Both the position numbers and the translations under genes were made by a program. Shown one piece after another: positions 53,516 to 64,000 of a stretch of DNA of 64,000 nt. The notes beneath the pieces are model-generated. The model was not told the DNA's origin. It saw only the letters and a list, made by a program, of their open reading frames with translations, and ran no database searches. This DNA is from Chamaea fasciata (Eukaryota; Chordata; Aves; Passeriformes; Sylviidae). The DNA is taken from the NCBI GenBank assembly GCA_029207755.1, contig JARCOQ010000005.1, forward strand, positions 44,479,621 to 44,543,620. Direction: 5' to 3'. Each line of letters opens with the position of its first letter. The first letter of the stretch is position 1.

Positions 53516-55849
53516 AAGTTGGTTTATGACATGGAGTCATGGTATTCTATATTTACATCAGATGTGAGGTCTGTTATCCTCTGAATTCCATCATAATGTC
53601 AAAGAAATATGCTTTTAAAGAAAATATCAATTTTTTCCAATTAAAAAAGTATTTTGTTTTATGTACTTAACAGCACTTTGACTTTTTTATTCAATATTCA
53701 CAATGCCCATATGTTATCTGACAGCACTGCCTCTTGCCTGTTATCACAGTCTTCACCCAGCACAGAAGCTGTTCACAATTGGATTTTCCTTTGCCTTTAA
53801 CCCTTCAGATTTCCATTCACATTGCCACACACAATGCACATTTAAAATGCTATAAAAGATATTAATAATACCGGAATCTACAAAGCAGAACACAGAGAGA
53901 GAAAAAATAGAAAAGCAAAACATAATTCTCCCTGTTGAAATTTAAGGGGCACAAAGAGATTAATTCTCCAGCTCTTTCCAGAAGTGTCATGGGATCTTTA
54001 AAGACCACAGACAAACCGGGCCAAGATCTTTAAGTCCCCTCAGGAGTAAAGCTCTCTTCACACCATATAAACCATATTAAAGAATCACCGAGGGAAAGCC
54101 TCCCAACAATTCAAACAGCGGCATAACCCATAACCTGCCACAGGCGCCCATGCCCCCAGCACATCCTCCTGATTAGTGCCGAGCAGCGTGCGACGTGTTC
54201 CTGCCAAAGACAGATGGACACGTGTCCCTGGCAGCACAGGATAGACAGTATGCGATGGTGCGGCCACGCTGGGGGAAGCTGAGCAGGGAGAAGGCTTTGC
54301 CTCATTATGGCAGCCTCTTGAGCAGGCATTTGTGACTGCCCAGGCTGCTGCAGATGAGTTTAATGAGATTAACTCTCCAAATGAGAACTCTTCAAAAGAG
54401 ATGTATTAAGAATTGCCTGTACTTTCCTCTTAATGAGACACATCATCTGCTTGGGACGGAAATAGAGGCACACCAGCCCTGCCAGCCCCAGCACCACTGA
54501 CACAGTGAACTGTTTCTCTGAAGGACTCCTTGTTTTCCAAGTTAAACACTGAGTTGAGCTGTTGTCCTTCCTCACGCCTGTGCCAGAGCAGGACAGTGCT
54601 GTAAAGGTCCTCCTGGAGCGCAGGGTCTCCTCACCTCTGCAAGGCTGAGCTGGGAAGTGAAAGATTTTCCAGAGCTTACAGGGGAAGCAGGGGTTTCATC
54701 CTGCCCAGCAGAGTACCATGGCTAGAGTGCCCTTGCTGCCCAAGGTCTCTGGGCCCCCTCAGCCAGGAGGGGAATTAGCGGTTGTGGGTGATGCAGGCAC
54801 AACTCAATACTGTTGCTGACAAAATGCCAGCCTGGGTAAAACCCAGATATGCTCAGCCTTTGGAGAGAAAGAGGACGCTTATGAATGCCAAGAAAAGTGA
54901 CATTGCCAGATTGATGGCAAGCTCACAGCAAAAATACACATTTGCAGATGAAAAGGAAGGAAAGCGAGTACAGAGAGAAAAAAGCCCAGCAGCGGGAGAG
55001 AGGCAGTGGCAGGGGAGTTCAGCAGCCTACTCACAGGTTGGACAGCTTACACCAGCCCCAAAGAGACAGTTTCTTGGATGGAAGTGTCGGATCTCAGAGT
55101 AAACTAGGCCAAGAGCTTGCACATCAGAGGGAAAGCTAATCTCCATTCAGTCTTAATTAACACACAGCAGTTAATTCAAAGAAAACAACAGTAGCTGAGT
55201 ATTAAATAATTCGGAACAACCATACAATTGGACTCACAGAGGAAAAAATAAAACACCGGAAAATGACAGTGTTCTGGTAAACATTAAAATATGATGAATA
55301 GTTTAGTTTAAAAGGCTTTAAAATTAAAATAAAATCCCTAGAAAGTCACCTACTCAAAACAGTTATACTATTCAAAACAGTCAGAAGATATGCATGGGAT
55401 TGAGTAAGAGGGAACCAGGCATAGCACAGGAATGCCAAGTCCCAAGATTTAAGAGGTAATTTGAGCCAGTCCTTCAGCATTTAGAAATCTGACCCTACTG
55501 AGGGCAATAAACAGGATTATAAATTATGGTAGGTGATAAATTACCAGGAAATCAGAAGGATCAACAAAGGCTTCAAAGGGATATAACTCAAAAAAAACCC
55601 CACTACAGATAAAAAGAAATTTTCTTAAGCCTGTCAAAGGCGATAGTCATAGGAAAGAATCCACAGGACTGTGGGAGCACCAGGGTCCAAAGGAAGCAAC
55701 TGAAGGAGCACAAGGCAAGTTATATTTCAGTGTAAGTCTTCACCTGTGTTAATTTTGGACCTGTTCCCAAAAATGAGATGAAACTTTTGGGGAAATATCC
55801 CAACTGAGGCATTGGAGCAAACTAAAAAAGATGGGAGTTGCTGCTTTGA

Positions 55850-55892
55850 GATAGTCTATCCGAGTGGGAAGGCGCTCTACTCCTCGAGCAGG
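55850..55892 (+). other. tRNA-Ser/Leu 5'-half-like sequence (not a functional tRNA)
   Basis: TAGTCTATCCGAGTGGGAAGGCG resembles the 5' half (acceptor stem, D arm and A box) of type II tRNAs such as tRNA-Ser (AGTCGTGGCCGAGTGG..AAGGCG). The following GCTC...GAGC can pair around an 8-nt loop. No convincing variable arm, T arm, B box (GGTTCGAATCC) or acceptor-stem closure follows. It could be a tRNA pseudogene or the head of an old tRNA-derived SINE, or chance. Confidence 0.3.
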
Positions 55893-56635
55893 CTGGTGGT
55901 CTGAAAGAAAGTAAACTTACTGTGTGCCTGAGGACTTTAAGTGGAAAGCTTATCCAGTATTTACACACATGCAGGTTAAGATAAGGCAACGATCAGTAAT
56001 TGCTGCATTTATGTCTCAGAACTGGTTGAAACTATCATTGAAACTGGAGCAAGGCAACATCTGAAGGCAAAGTTATTTGAATTTCTCCATGCATCAGCTC
56101 AGGTATCACCTCTGCAGATAAATAGTGAGAAAGTAGAAGTCAGAGTGCTATCATGAGCCAGACATTCTGCGGGCGGCAAAAAGCAGTGGGTAGGACTACA
56201 GGCTTATTTTCATTACAAATATATGGTGAAACGCAGAAGATCCTGAACTGGTGCCTGTATTACTCACAATGTTTATGAATAATTTGGGGATCCGTGTGAG
56301 TTGTAAGATAGCAAAATTATGGGTGATTCAAAGAAGGAAGTAGGCAGAGATTTGTTAAATACAGTAGATTCTTGGCAATTGCTTACCTGATCCATTTTTA
56401 AAAGCCCTGGTAATGGAGAATTCAGTTCTCCTTTTCCAGTCTGCTGCAGTGCTGCACAGTCCTTACTTTGCAGAAATTTTCCTGGTAAGTGGTAACCTCT
56501 TCTTCTTGCTGTGATGTCTGACATTACTTTTCATCTAATCCTTTGCAGACATTGAGAAGTTTATTCCTTTCCTACAACTTAGCTTTTGTATATTTAAAGA
56601 ATTCTTTTTATGTTTAGTAACTTGAGTGTGTCATT

Positions 56636-57990
56636 TTCAGATATTTAAGGACTCATCATCTTTCACAGGAGCCTCCTCCAAACTATATCCCAAATTCCTC
56701 CAGCCCTTCTCCCAACCATCCCCTAGAGGAAAAATCCTTCTTGAGTCACTGTGGCCTAAGTGGAACACAACCTAACCAACACCACATATAGCAAAATAAT
56801 TACATCATATTTCATGGACTGGTCATTTGTATCCATCATAACACAGCTGTTGCTTATTTTGTGTCTGAATTCTTCACTAGTAGTGAATTTGCAGACTATT
56901 ATACCCCCAAGCTGCATTATGCTGCATTAATTGGACATTCTCTTCCTATGTTTCTGGAGTTTGCTATAACTATTTAATTATTAAAATGTTTAACTTAGCC
57001 TTTTCCAGTTGCACCCTATTTTTTTTCCAAATAATTTCTTCAATTTGTCAAGATCATTCTACCTTCCTATCTTGTCTTCTGTCATTACTGCAGTTTCTCC
57101 CAGTTTAGTCATTCATATAATGAAACAGCATATGCCTGCTCTCCATGGAAGTGTTGAAAAACTGGAATAGTGCTGGATGCAGTACAGACATTGCTGAACC
57201 TCAGCGGATACTTTTTGTAAATGACATGTTGAGCGCACAAATCTCTGATTACATGGTTTTAACCAGCAACAGTTCTTCCTAACATTTATCTACTCCTTTA
57301 TTTCTGGGCTTGTTTGTGGAAATGTCATGCAAGCCATGTTGAAAACTTTAATAAAATAAAGGTATGTGCCATTAGCTTCCTCCTGCTAAGTCACAAGACC
57401 TGTTGCGCTGACACAGAAAGTAAATTATATTAGTTTGACATGACAGATCCTTGTTAGGTGTCATTCATCTATTTTTTAACTTCCAGGTACCCCAAATTTT
57501 CTGATTTCTTGTTCCAGCATTTTTCTATGAATGGAAGAAAAGTTAATTGCCTTGTAATTCCCCTGTCCCCTTATAATGATGAGAAATATGCTGACCTTTT
57601 ATTAGCCTTGTGATTTATCCACATTTTCCTCTGACACTCAGTTCTAGGTGTCCCTTTCACTAGGATAGATCAGACTTATACTGTAACATTCAGGGACTCT
57701 CCATCTACCCTCAATCCTTTCTCTCTTTCATTTGTTTCCTGCTAGATTGCTGAGTAATTTGAAGACTGCTTTCTTAAAGCCATTCTCTTTATTTTGGTCT
57801 TTTCTCGTCCTATTCTTTCTAAGAGTTATAGGATATGTCATATCATGGTCACACTTGTACAGGTCATCTTCCATGTTCTTATGTACAAGCAATGAAGAAG
57901 ATCCTCTCATCTAGTTGCTGTCTTCACTCCCTGCATTAACAATGCCATGCTATTTGTGGAACAGCCCAAAATCTTGAGGACTGTCTCTAT
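56636..57990 (-). mobile_element. Ancient CR1-superfamily LINE relic with EN/RT traces
   Basis: Read along the + strand, many short blocks occur in the same order as the antisense of CR1-type LINEs known from turtles and crocodilians: a CCTCCTCCAAACTATATCCC block near 56675, CTAACCAACACC...AATTACATCATATTTCATG near 56772-56814, the ACTATTATACCCCCAAGCTGC block near 56896, AATTTGTCAAGATCATTCTA near 57043, TAGTTTGACATGACAGATCC near 57431, TTGTAATTCCCCTGTCC near 57555, and ATCATGGTCACACTTG near 57842. The minus frame 57728-57910 reads CDHDMTYPITLRKNR...FKKAVFKLL, resembling the end of the CR1 apurinic endonuclease (SDHEMVEF...FRKANFGLFREL). The copy is heavily diverged with many stops. The element is much older than the other CR1 copies here. 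Confidence 0.7.
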
Positions 57991-59660
57991 CCTGCTATTT
58001 TTCTCTTCTAGCAAGTTTCTGTGTGGGAGTTAATCTCATTCATACCACCTTTTTTGTTTTGGGTGGCTCTATTAGTTGCTAAGAAGAAGTTGCATTCATC
58101 TGATCTTCCTGCTATTGCAAAATCCTGCTGTGCTCATGCCTCTGTAAATCTTCTCCTTTTCTATTTGCTCTGCAACTTGATGTCTGTGAAAGTACAACTG
58201 AGGTCTGGATTATTTACATTAGGTAGAAGATATGAGTAGTTCTTTCTCCTTTCTAATAATAGGTCACTGACTCCTAAAAAGCAAGAAATCTGAGATGAAT
58301 AAAAGGAAACCTTTTCTTCCACAGACTTATTATTAGACCATTCATTGCCATGGAAACCCTTTTTAGCTGAGATATAAGATTCAAACGGCCACATGGGGCA
58401 TGGATGTGGATAGAGTACATTTCCAGAGAGTATGTGTACTGAAAACAGTGTTGAATTGAGCACCTATGTCTTATTCTCCAAAACTCTTGTCAGTCTCTAA
58501 GAATACAGTGCCAGGATGACTCATGTGGTGCTGAAGTGGCTTAGCCTCCCAAGGTAAGCATTTCTTATGCAGGAGCTAAGGAACCTTTCTGAGCTCCCTA
58601 AATCAACTCTGCCAGATGTGGGGAAATGCAAGGGGCTGTTCCTCCCAACCTGAGCACAGCTGCATTTGCCACTGCACCCATTTACAGTTCTTATGCCTTC
58701 CCCTGAAGCATTTGTTGAGAGAATTTATGAAGGACATGACAAAATTTTCAGACTGAAACAGAGTAGGAGCTGTTCTCCTGTTCCTAAACTTCAATAATGT
58801 TTCCGCAGCAATTTCTAAACCTTTTCACTTCAATCCCACTTCCTGTGTCATGCATCTACTTTTGTTTGCCCTTCCAGACTCAAGAGCCTTTCTGCCGAAA
58901 CTGCTGTTTTATGGCATCATGTGCTCTCCACATTCCCTTCCTCCGCATCCACATCTTCCCTGCACTCCTACCTCACCCCACCACTCCTGTCCCTCCTCCT
59001 CCAGAGCTCTCCATCTGCTTCTTTTATCTGTTCCTCCCCTGTACCTCCGCCCTGCAGATGTTGCCATGCTTTCTTAATTTCTGTTTGCTTCATATACCCC
59101 ATTTCCCGTCCAAAACTCTGTGAAAGTCTTGCTGCATTTTCAGAGTCCCTCTAGATTTCCCTTTGCCTCAGTACCACATGGGAGTGTGTACTCCCAAACT
59201 GTCCAGCTCTGCTTTGCCATTGCACTGTATCATCAAAGACAAAACTAGCTTGTGACAGTCCTCAAACTTCAAGAGGTGAAGAAGTCCCTGTCAAAGGAAG
59301 CTGGGATTTTCCTGGATCGTTCATTGGAGAAACCTGCAGAGAATGAAGAAGCTATGGGGACGGAGAGTTAAATTTGATAATTTATTGGGAATTTTGCTGT
59401 AATGACTCATATCTGTAGGACTGAATCTAAATGACAGTGGTTTCTTCTTAGTGGGACAATGATGGCTGTGGTGGCAGGTATGGTGCCTATAAAGCTCCTT
59501 GCCACTACCCCCTCACTGGGTTCACCTCTGCAAAGAGTAAAAATTTGGTTTCAGGGAAAGGAAATTATTTAGAAAATACCATAGAAAAAGAAAGCTTACA
59601 ATGCATTAAAATTGCTTTTGCTGGCCCTGTTCATGAAGAAGGGAATTTTTTATGGCCTAG

Positions 59661-59788
59661 AAACACCTACAATGGCAATAAAGACAAATGTCCCAGAAAA
59701 CTACTGGAAAAATTATGTAAAGAAGACACTGATTAATTTCCAAAGTAATTTTCTGGGAGATTTGTCTTCATTGTCACTGAAGGTGTCT
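59661..59788 (+). repeat. Imperfect inverted repeat, about 128 nt
   Basis: The left arm 59661-59700 and the right arm 59749-59788 are complementary at 34 of 40 positions without gaps, and pairing continues inward with small gaps (CTACT against AGTAA, GGAAA against TTTCC). A 17-bp element, TGATTAATTTCCAAAGT, sits in the inner right side (59730-59746) and is repeated at 59802-59818, just outside the right arm. It resembles a decayed MITE or a long pre-miRNA-like hairpin. Confidence 0.75.
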
Positions 59789-60154
59789 TAAATTAAGAGC
59801 TTGATTAATTTCCAAAGTTAAGACTGCCCTTGTTTAGACAGAAAATCATGTTTGCCATGTTTCCACTCTGGTGATTTACATTTTTCACTTTGGGCATAGG
59901 CCAGAAGGATTTACAGCTTGAGAAAGGATCTTCCATCTTCCTAGGAAGTTAAATCATTGGCACAGCTTCAGCTTTTCTGAATAAAGGAGATTAACATCAT
60001 ATTGACGTATAAGGTTGAACGAACCACAAAACAGATGTTTGGATAGTCAACTGAACCCAATGGAAAAATTCCATTTTGATCAGTTTGAGGTAGGCCTAGT
60101 CATCTTGTGGCTGTGCAGGATACTAAAATCTGGACTTTATAAATGAAACACTCA

Positions 60155-60220
60155 TTAAAAAAAAATAAAATTCCTGGAGAAACACAACTGCCTCAGATTT
60201 CTTTTTTTATTTTTTTTTAA
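60155..60220 (+). repeat. A-rich/T-rich inverted repeat, 16-bp arms
   Basis: TTAAAAAAAAATAAAA at 60155-60170 is the exact reverse complement of the segment at 60205-60220, with a 34-nt loop. It is low complexity and may be chance. Confidence 0.6.
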
Positions 60221-63200
60221 ACTGCAATAATCTCTGACATGACCAGTCTAGCCCAAGTGGAATACATTAACATTAGTTATTCTAATAATCACAGATTTTC
60301 ATATGATAGCCATCTCCCAATCACAGCATGTCCCCACTTAAAATGCCTCATGCCACGATGTTACCCATTTCTTGACTTTTCACAGAGGTTGCTCTGGGAG
60401 AAAGGGCAGAGAGCCACTGTGAAGAGGTGTTTCACTGTTGAATGTTTACTTCATTCCCAAAGAGCGCCATGAGTGACCTCAGTTAGAGCAGGGGATAAGG
60501 ACTGGGATTAGCCATGGCCAGTCTTTACCAATAACACACACATGAGCCATAACACAAGCCTGGGCTCCTCAACCCCACAGCACAGAGATGCCTTCAGGTC
60601 TTTACAGACAAGCAGCCTTAATTAGCTGCTGCTGCTACACATGTGATTACCCTTTCTTGTGTTTGCTGTGCTTTATTGGCATTTTCAGCCATTTTCCATC
60701 TTTATGGTACACAGCAAATTTCCTTCCTTTCCAGGCTAGTCTGTTTACCAAGGCAGCCTCACTGGCTTTTTCTTACCTGAAAGGGCATTACAGCACTGAC
60801 ATTTTTTAATCTCACCTATGGGGTGAAGGGGAAAGTATGGCCCCTCTACCACATTATTAAAGCCTTTGTTTTAAGCACACTCATTATTGTTCATTTTCTC
60901 TAACATGAGGAGTTCATTTGTCAGAGCAGCAAGAGCAGTAGGGAGGCAAACACACCTGTAGTGTGCCTTGGTCCTCCTGTGTTGTAGGTATTAGACACTT
61001 GGGTCCAGCCCTTGCTCACAGTCTGCATAGGGATGGTCAAGGATGTTGCCACTCTTTCAGGCAGATTTGGTCTGGTAAGTGGCCAGAAACACAGAACCAG
61101 CAAGCATCAGCTTTTTTTACCAAGAGATTTTTGAATATGCAGTACTGCATATACCAGTGTGTCTCTGATTACGTCACAGATTGTGTTTGTTAAAGGAAAC
61201 CTGGAGGTGAATCTGGCTTTTAACCATTTCTAAACTGGATAGTGGAAAAAGCCTAAATTAAGACTCTTAAATGAAGCAAGTGAAGTGAGTTTTTTTTTTT
61301 TAGTAATTTGATCAGGCAATAGCTGTAAAAGTAGAGGAAACACATGATACAATTTGCAATTTTTTATTAGACCTCAGCGTTGTAGCACCTCCATAAAAAG
61401 AAATGGTGGCTTTGAAGTATCTCAATAGACTCACTTAGACAAGGAATGTGGGATGTGGGATGGGGAGATAGTCGAAAGTGAGTCTGCCTCATCCAACAGT
61501 GCTACCTCTTAATTCTGCTTTAATCGAGGACATTCATTTGAGGCCTTTCATATCTACAGAATTTGCAGCTCTGTTGACTCTCACTGCTGAGTGAGTTACT
61601 CCTAGGCTTACACCAGAGATGAAGATGGGTCTTGTACGTGCAGAATCCTCTGTGAACTGTTTACTGTTCTTCCTTCTGTTGCTCCCTTAAAGATGAGATT
61701 CATTGCCCCTGACTTCACATGATTTAGATCAAAAGAAGGACAGAGACACCAACCATAGGGTGTAATTTGTGTCACTTATGCTAGATTTCCCTTCTCACCA
61801 CCCTAAATGCAGCTTCTGGGAGTGACTTGGCCTCTTCACTGACTTCAGACAGTGGCTCTGATTAGGTGACTTAAGGTAAATTTGGTCAATGATTATGCTA
61901 ATGTCCATGATCACCCTACACTTTCTTTACCAAAAAGACAGCAGAAAAGGAGATAAACACAATGGCATCCAAGGTACCCAAAGCACAGCTCAGTCTGTAA
62001 GCCCCATAAAGGGAATTAATTTTTTTTCTTTTTCTCCTCCTTCTGCACTCTTCTTCCTTGAACTCTGCCAAATTTTACTATTTAAATTTCATGTTCCTCA
62101 TCATTTTTGGAAATAAATACCTGACCCTGGGCTGGAGACCTGCCATGGTTTCCTGATAAATAGGTCCTGCTTAAACAACCTGTTTCGTCATCATGTAATT
62201 TTGGTTTCTACTGTCTTTTTGTCTCTCTCCACTTCAAACACTTTATCAAGTATGCCTGTTAGCCCAGCAAATATTTATTTTAGGTCCTGACTGGAAAAGT
62301 TCCTTTCCATTCCAGGGATATTTTGAAAGTCTGGAGGTGAGTTTGGGCATGCCTACATGGATGAGCCCAGACAAGCACACACATCTGCCATGATCTGAGT
62401 TGATCAAAAGGGAGCCGGTTCTGGTCTGGAAGTCATTGAGCCATTTTTCTGCAGCTCTGTGCCCAAGCTAACATGCCCTGCAGAGGAGCCCACATCTGTC
62501 TGCACTGATCTGTGTAGACATGCCTTATGCATATAAACCACTTAATTCTGGTTCTCTCCTTCCTGTTGGTTGTTACCCCTGATGCACACAAATGTGTGTG
62601 CACATTTGTATACCTATTTGTGTCCCATTTTGGATACCTATTAGAATCTATAGGAACTCAAGTGGCACAACAACATCACATGTATTGGTTTTTGTGTATT
62701 AAAAAATGCTCCCTTGTAATTGGGCAAGCAAATGAAAAGCAGCCTGTACCCTCTCTTTCTGGAATGGTATACTGGCAGATAAAATAGATGACCTGGCCAC
62801 ATGTTCCATCTCTAATTTGTGAGCTGTGATGTAAGTGAAATTAATTGAAAAGCTGGCACTTGTAAATGTTTTACTCCAGGCAATACTCTCCAGAAGGAAT
62901 TAACAAAAGAGAAGTTTCCATTCAAAAAGCAATCTTTCCCAGCTACATCTGAATTTAATGTTCACTCTGTGAACTCACAGACTGCATTGAAATGAGCAAA
63001 GGGAATGCAGATCCTGAATTTACCCATGTGCAAACAGCAGCTTGCTATGCAGATGCAGACCATGGCCTGAAACCAAGTAACATGTTTTTTAACGGCCCTT
63101 GCTGCCCCTGAATCCTTGGGGAACTTCTGGGTGGTGAAAACTTCCTTCTGGAGTATTAGCAAAAAGCAGGCTGGAGCAGTGGTCTCATGCCATCCTCAAA

Positions 63201-64000
63201 GAGTGCTCCCCTGGTGCTGTGCTTGGAGCTGGTGCTGCTGCCCCTGGTGTTGGCATCCCTCTCCACCCTGACCAGCTGGCATTCATGCCCCAGATGTTCT
63301 GCGGGCCTGACGCTTATGACTGGGCACAGCTGCTCTGTGGAGCAAAACTGGGGTACAAAAGGTCTTGTATCCTTATCCCCTTTTTGCTCACGTTAGTGGA
63401 AAAAGAGCCTTCAGTAGTGCTTGAGAAAGTACTTCTGCACAGAGTGCTCTCACTGGCTGTGGAGAGTGCACACTGATACATGAAGTGGATGCCTATGGAT
63501 TTATTTCTGCATTTCTTGGCTAAACAATCCAAATGTAATGGATGCTTTAATTACTAAATTAAGTAATCTACTCCAATAGCCAGTGGTGCATTTACCCCCT
63601 TTTGTTTGCAGTGACCATGAATTGCTTCCTGATCTTGCAGCATTTAAATAGGCAGTTCTGCACTCATACTGGAGGAGGTACCTCTGCTTCTCAGGGCTTG
63701 CCTGCAAAGGAGAGGCTAGTGTGCATTAAGTTAGGCCATGAATTTACAGTGCTCCTGGGGTATCCGCACGTGATAGAAAAGCTATAAAGATGGAAAATGT
63801 CAAATTTTGCCTTGTGAAAATGTTCGTTTGGCTAAACCTGGTCTAACTAGGGATAATGCCTTATTCAGATGGCAATTTTGGTAACTGGGCAGATGTACAC
63901 ATAAGTTCACACAGCTTTTGAATAATTCCACAGCTTCTCATCCCACTTTTGAGGTATGATTTCCATTCTCTCTGGTCAATGTTTTTCTTGACCTTTTTCC

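Larger units (their letters stand above)
35813..56635. other. Long intergenic stretch
   Basis: No gene was recognised over about 20.8 kb. The middle (about 40200-42600) is GC-richer, which lowers stop frequency and yields several overlapping open frames, the longest at 41076-41582 on the minus strand (168 codons) without any recognisable domain. Individual motifs and repeats are listed separately. Blocks at about 42690-42920, 43900-44240 and 53150-53600 look like possible conserved non-coding elements from their homeobox-type motif content; this is not testable from the sequence alone. Confidence 0.5.
57991..64000. other. Intergenic stretch to window end
   Basis: No gene is recognised. An imperfect hairpin (59661-59788) and an A/T-rich inverted repeat (60155-60220) lie here. 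A GC-richer patch at about 63180-63480 gives overlapping short open frames with no known domain. Confidence 0.5.

Noticed and set aside
63187..63480. GC-rich overlapping open frames near the window end, considered as a possible PLXNC1 first exon
   Set aside because: The translations do not resemble the plexin signal peptide or sema domain, and no CpG island is present.

Overview
This is a vertebrate nuclear window, almost certainly from a bird. It is moderately AT-rich, mostly non-coding and carries CR1 LINE 3' ends with the typical avian terminus (ATTCTATGATTCT). There are no operons, bacterial-type genes, CRISPR arrays or convincing functional RNA genes. One protein-coding exon is securely recognisable: the terminal exon of CRADD (RAIDD), which encodes the death domain, at 26409-26704 on the + strand. 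The CARD-encoding exon is not in the window, so positions 1-26408 are best read as the 3' part of a long CRADD intron. Everything after the CRADD 3' UTR is best read as intergenic. From the usual vertebrate gene order (SOCS2-CRADD-PLXNC1) the next gene would be PLXNC1, but no exon of it was recognised.

Intron (1-26408). It holds a possible LTR scrap (2670-2790); a minus-strand, frameshifted and stop-interrupted coding remnant ending in a 22-nt A tail, i.e. a probable processed pseudogene (4710-5380); a CR1 3' end (5820-6131); a roughly 419-bp uninterrupted GGAA microsatellite (14016-14434); a GC-richer patch with AP-1/MARE motifs (15200-15400) followed by a TACA/TG repeat (15601-15672); and a perfect 40-bp inverted repeat with a 9-nt loop (17792-17880). 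A long pyrimidine tract leads into the CRADD acceptor.

Exon and 3' flank (26409-27500). The exon supplies the last ~98 residues of CRADD and stops at 26702-26704. Candidate poly(A) signals lie at 26740, 26905 and 27493.

Downstream (27500-64000). This part holds two further CR1 copies on the minus strand (29053-29664 and 35621-35812); a TGAA microsatellite (38831-38882); a perfect 13-bp palindromic T-MARE (38568-38580) and a consensus CRE (41071-41078); small tandem duplications; a tRNA 5'-half-like sequence (55850-55892); a very old CR1-superfamily LINE of about 1.35 kb (56636-57990) with traces of endonuclease and reverse-transcriptase coding sequence; and a ~128-nt imperfect hairpin (59661-59788).

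No multi-gene system is present. The candidates for undescribed function are the two hairpins, the pseudogene, and the putative regulatory sites around the CRADD death-domain exon. All assignments come from reading the sequence and remembered family features; no database search was run.
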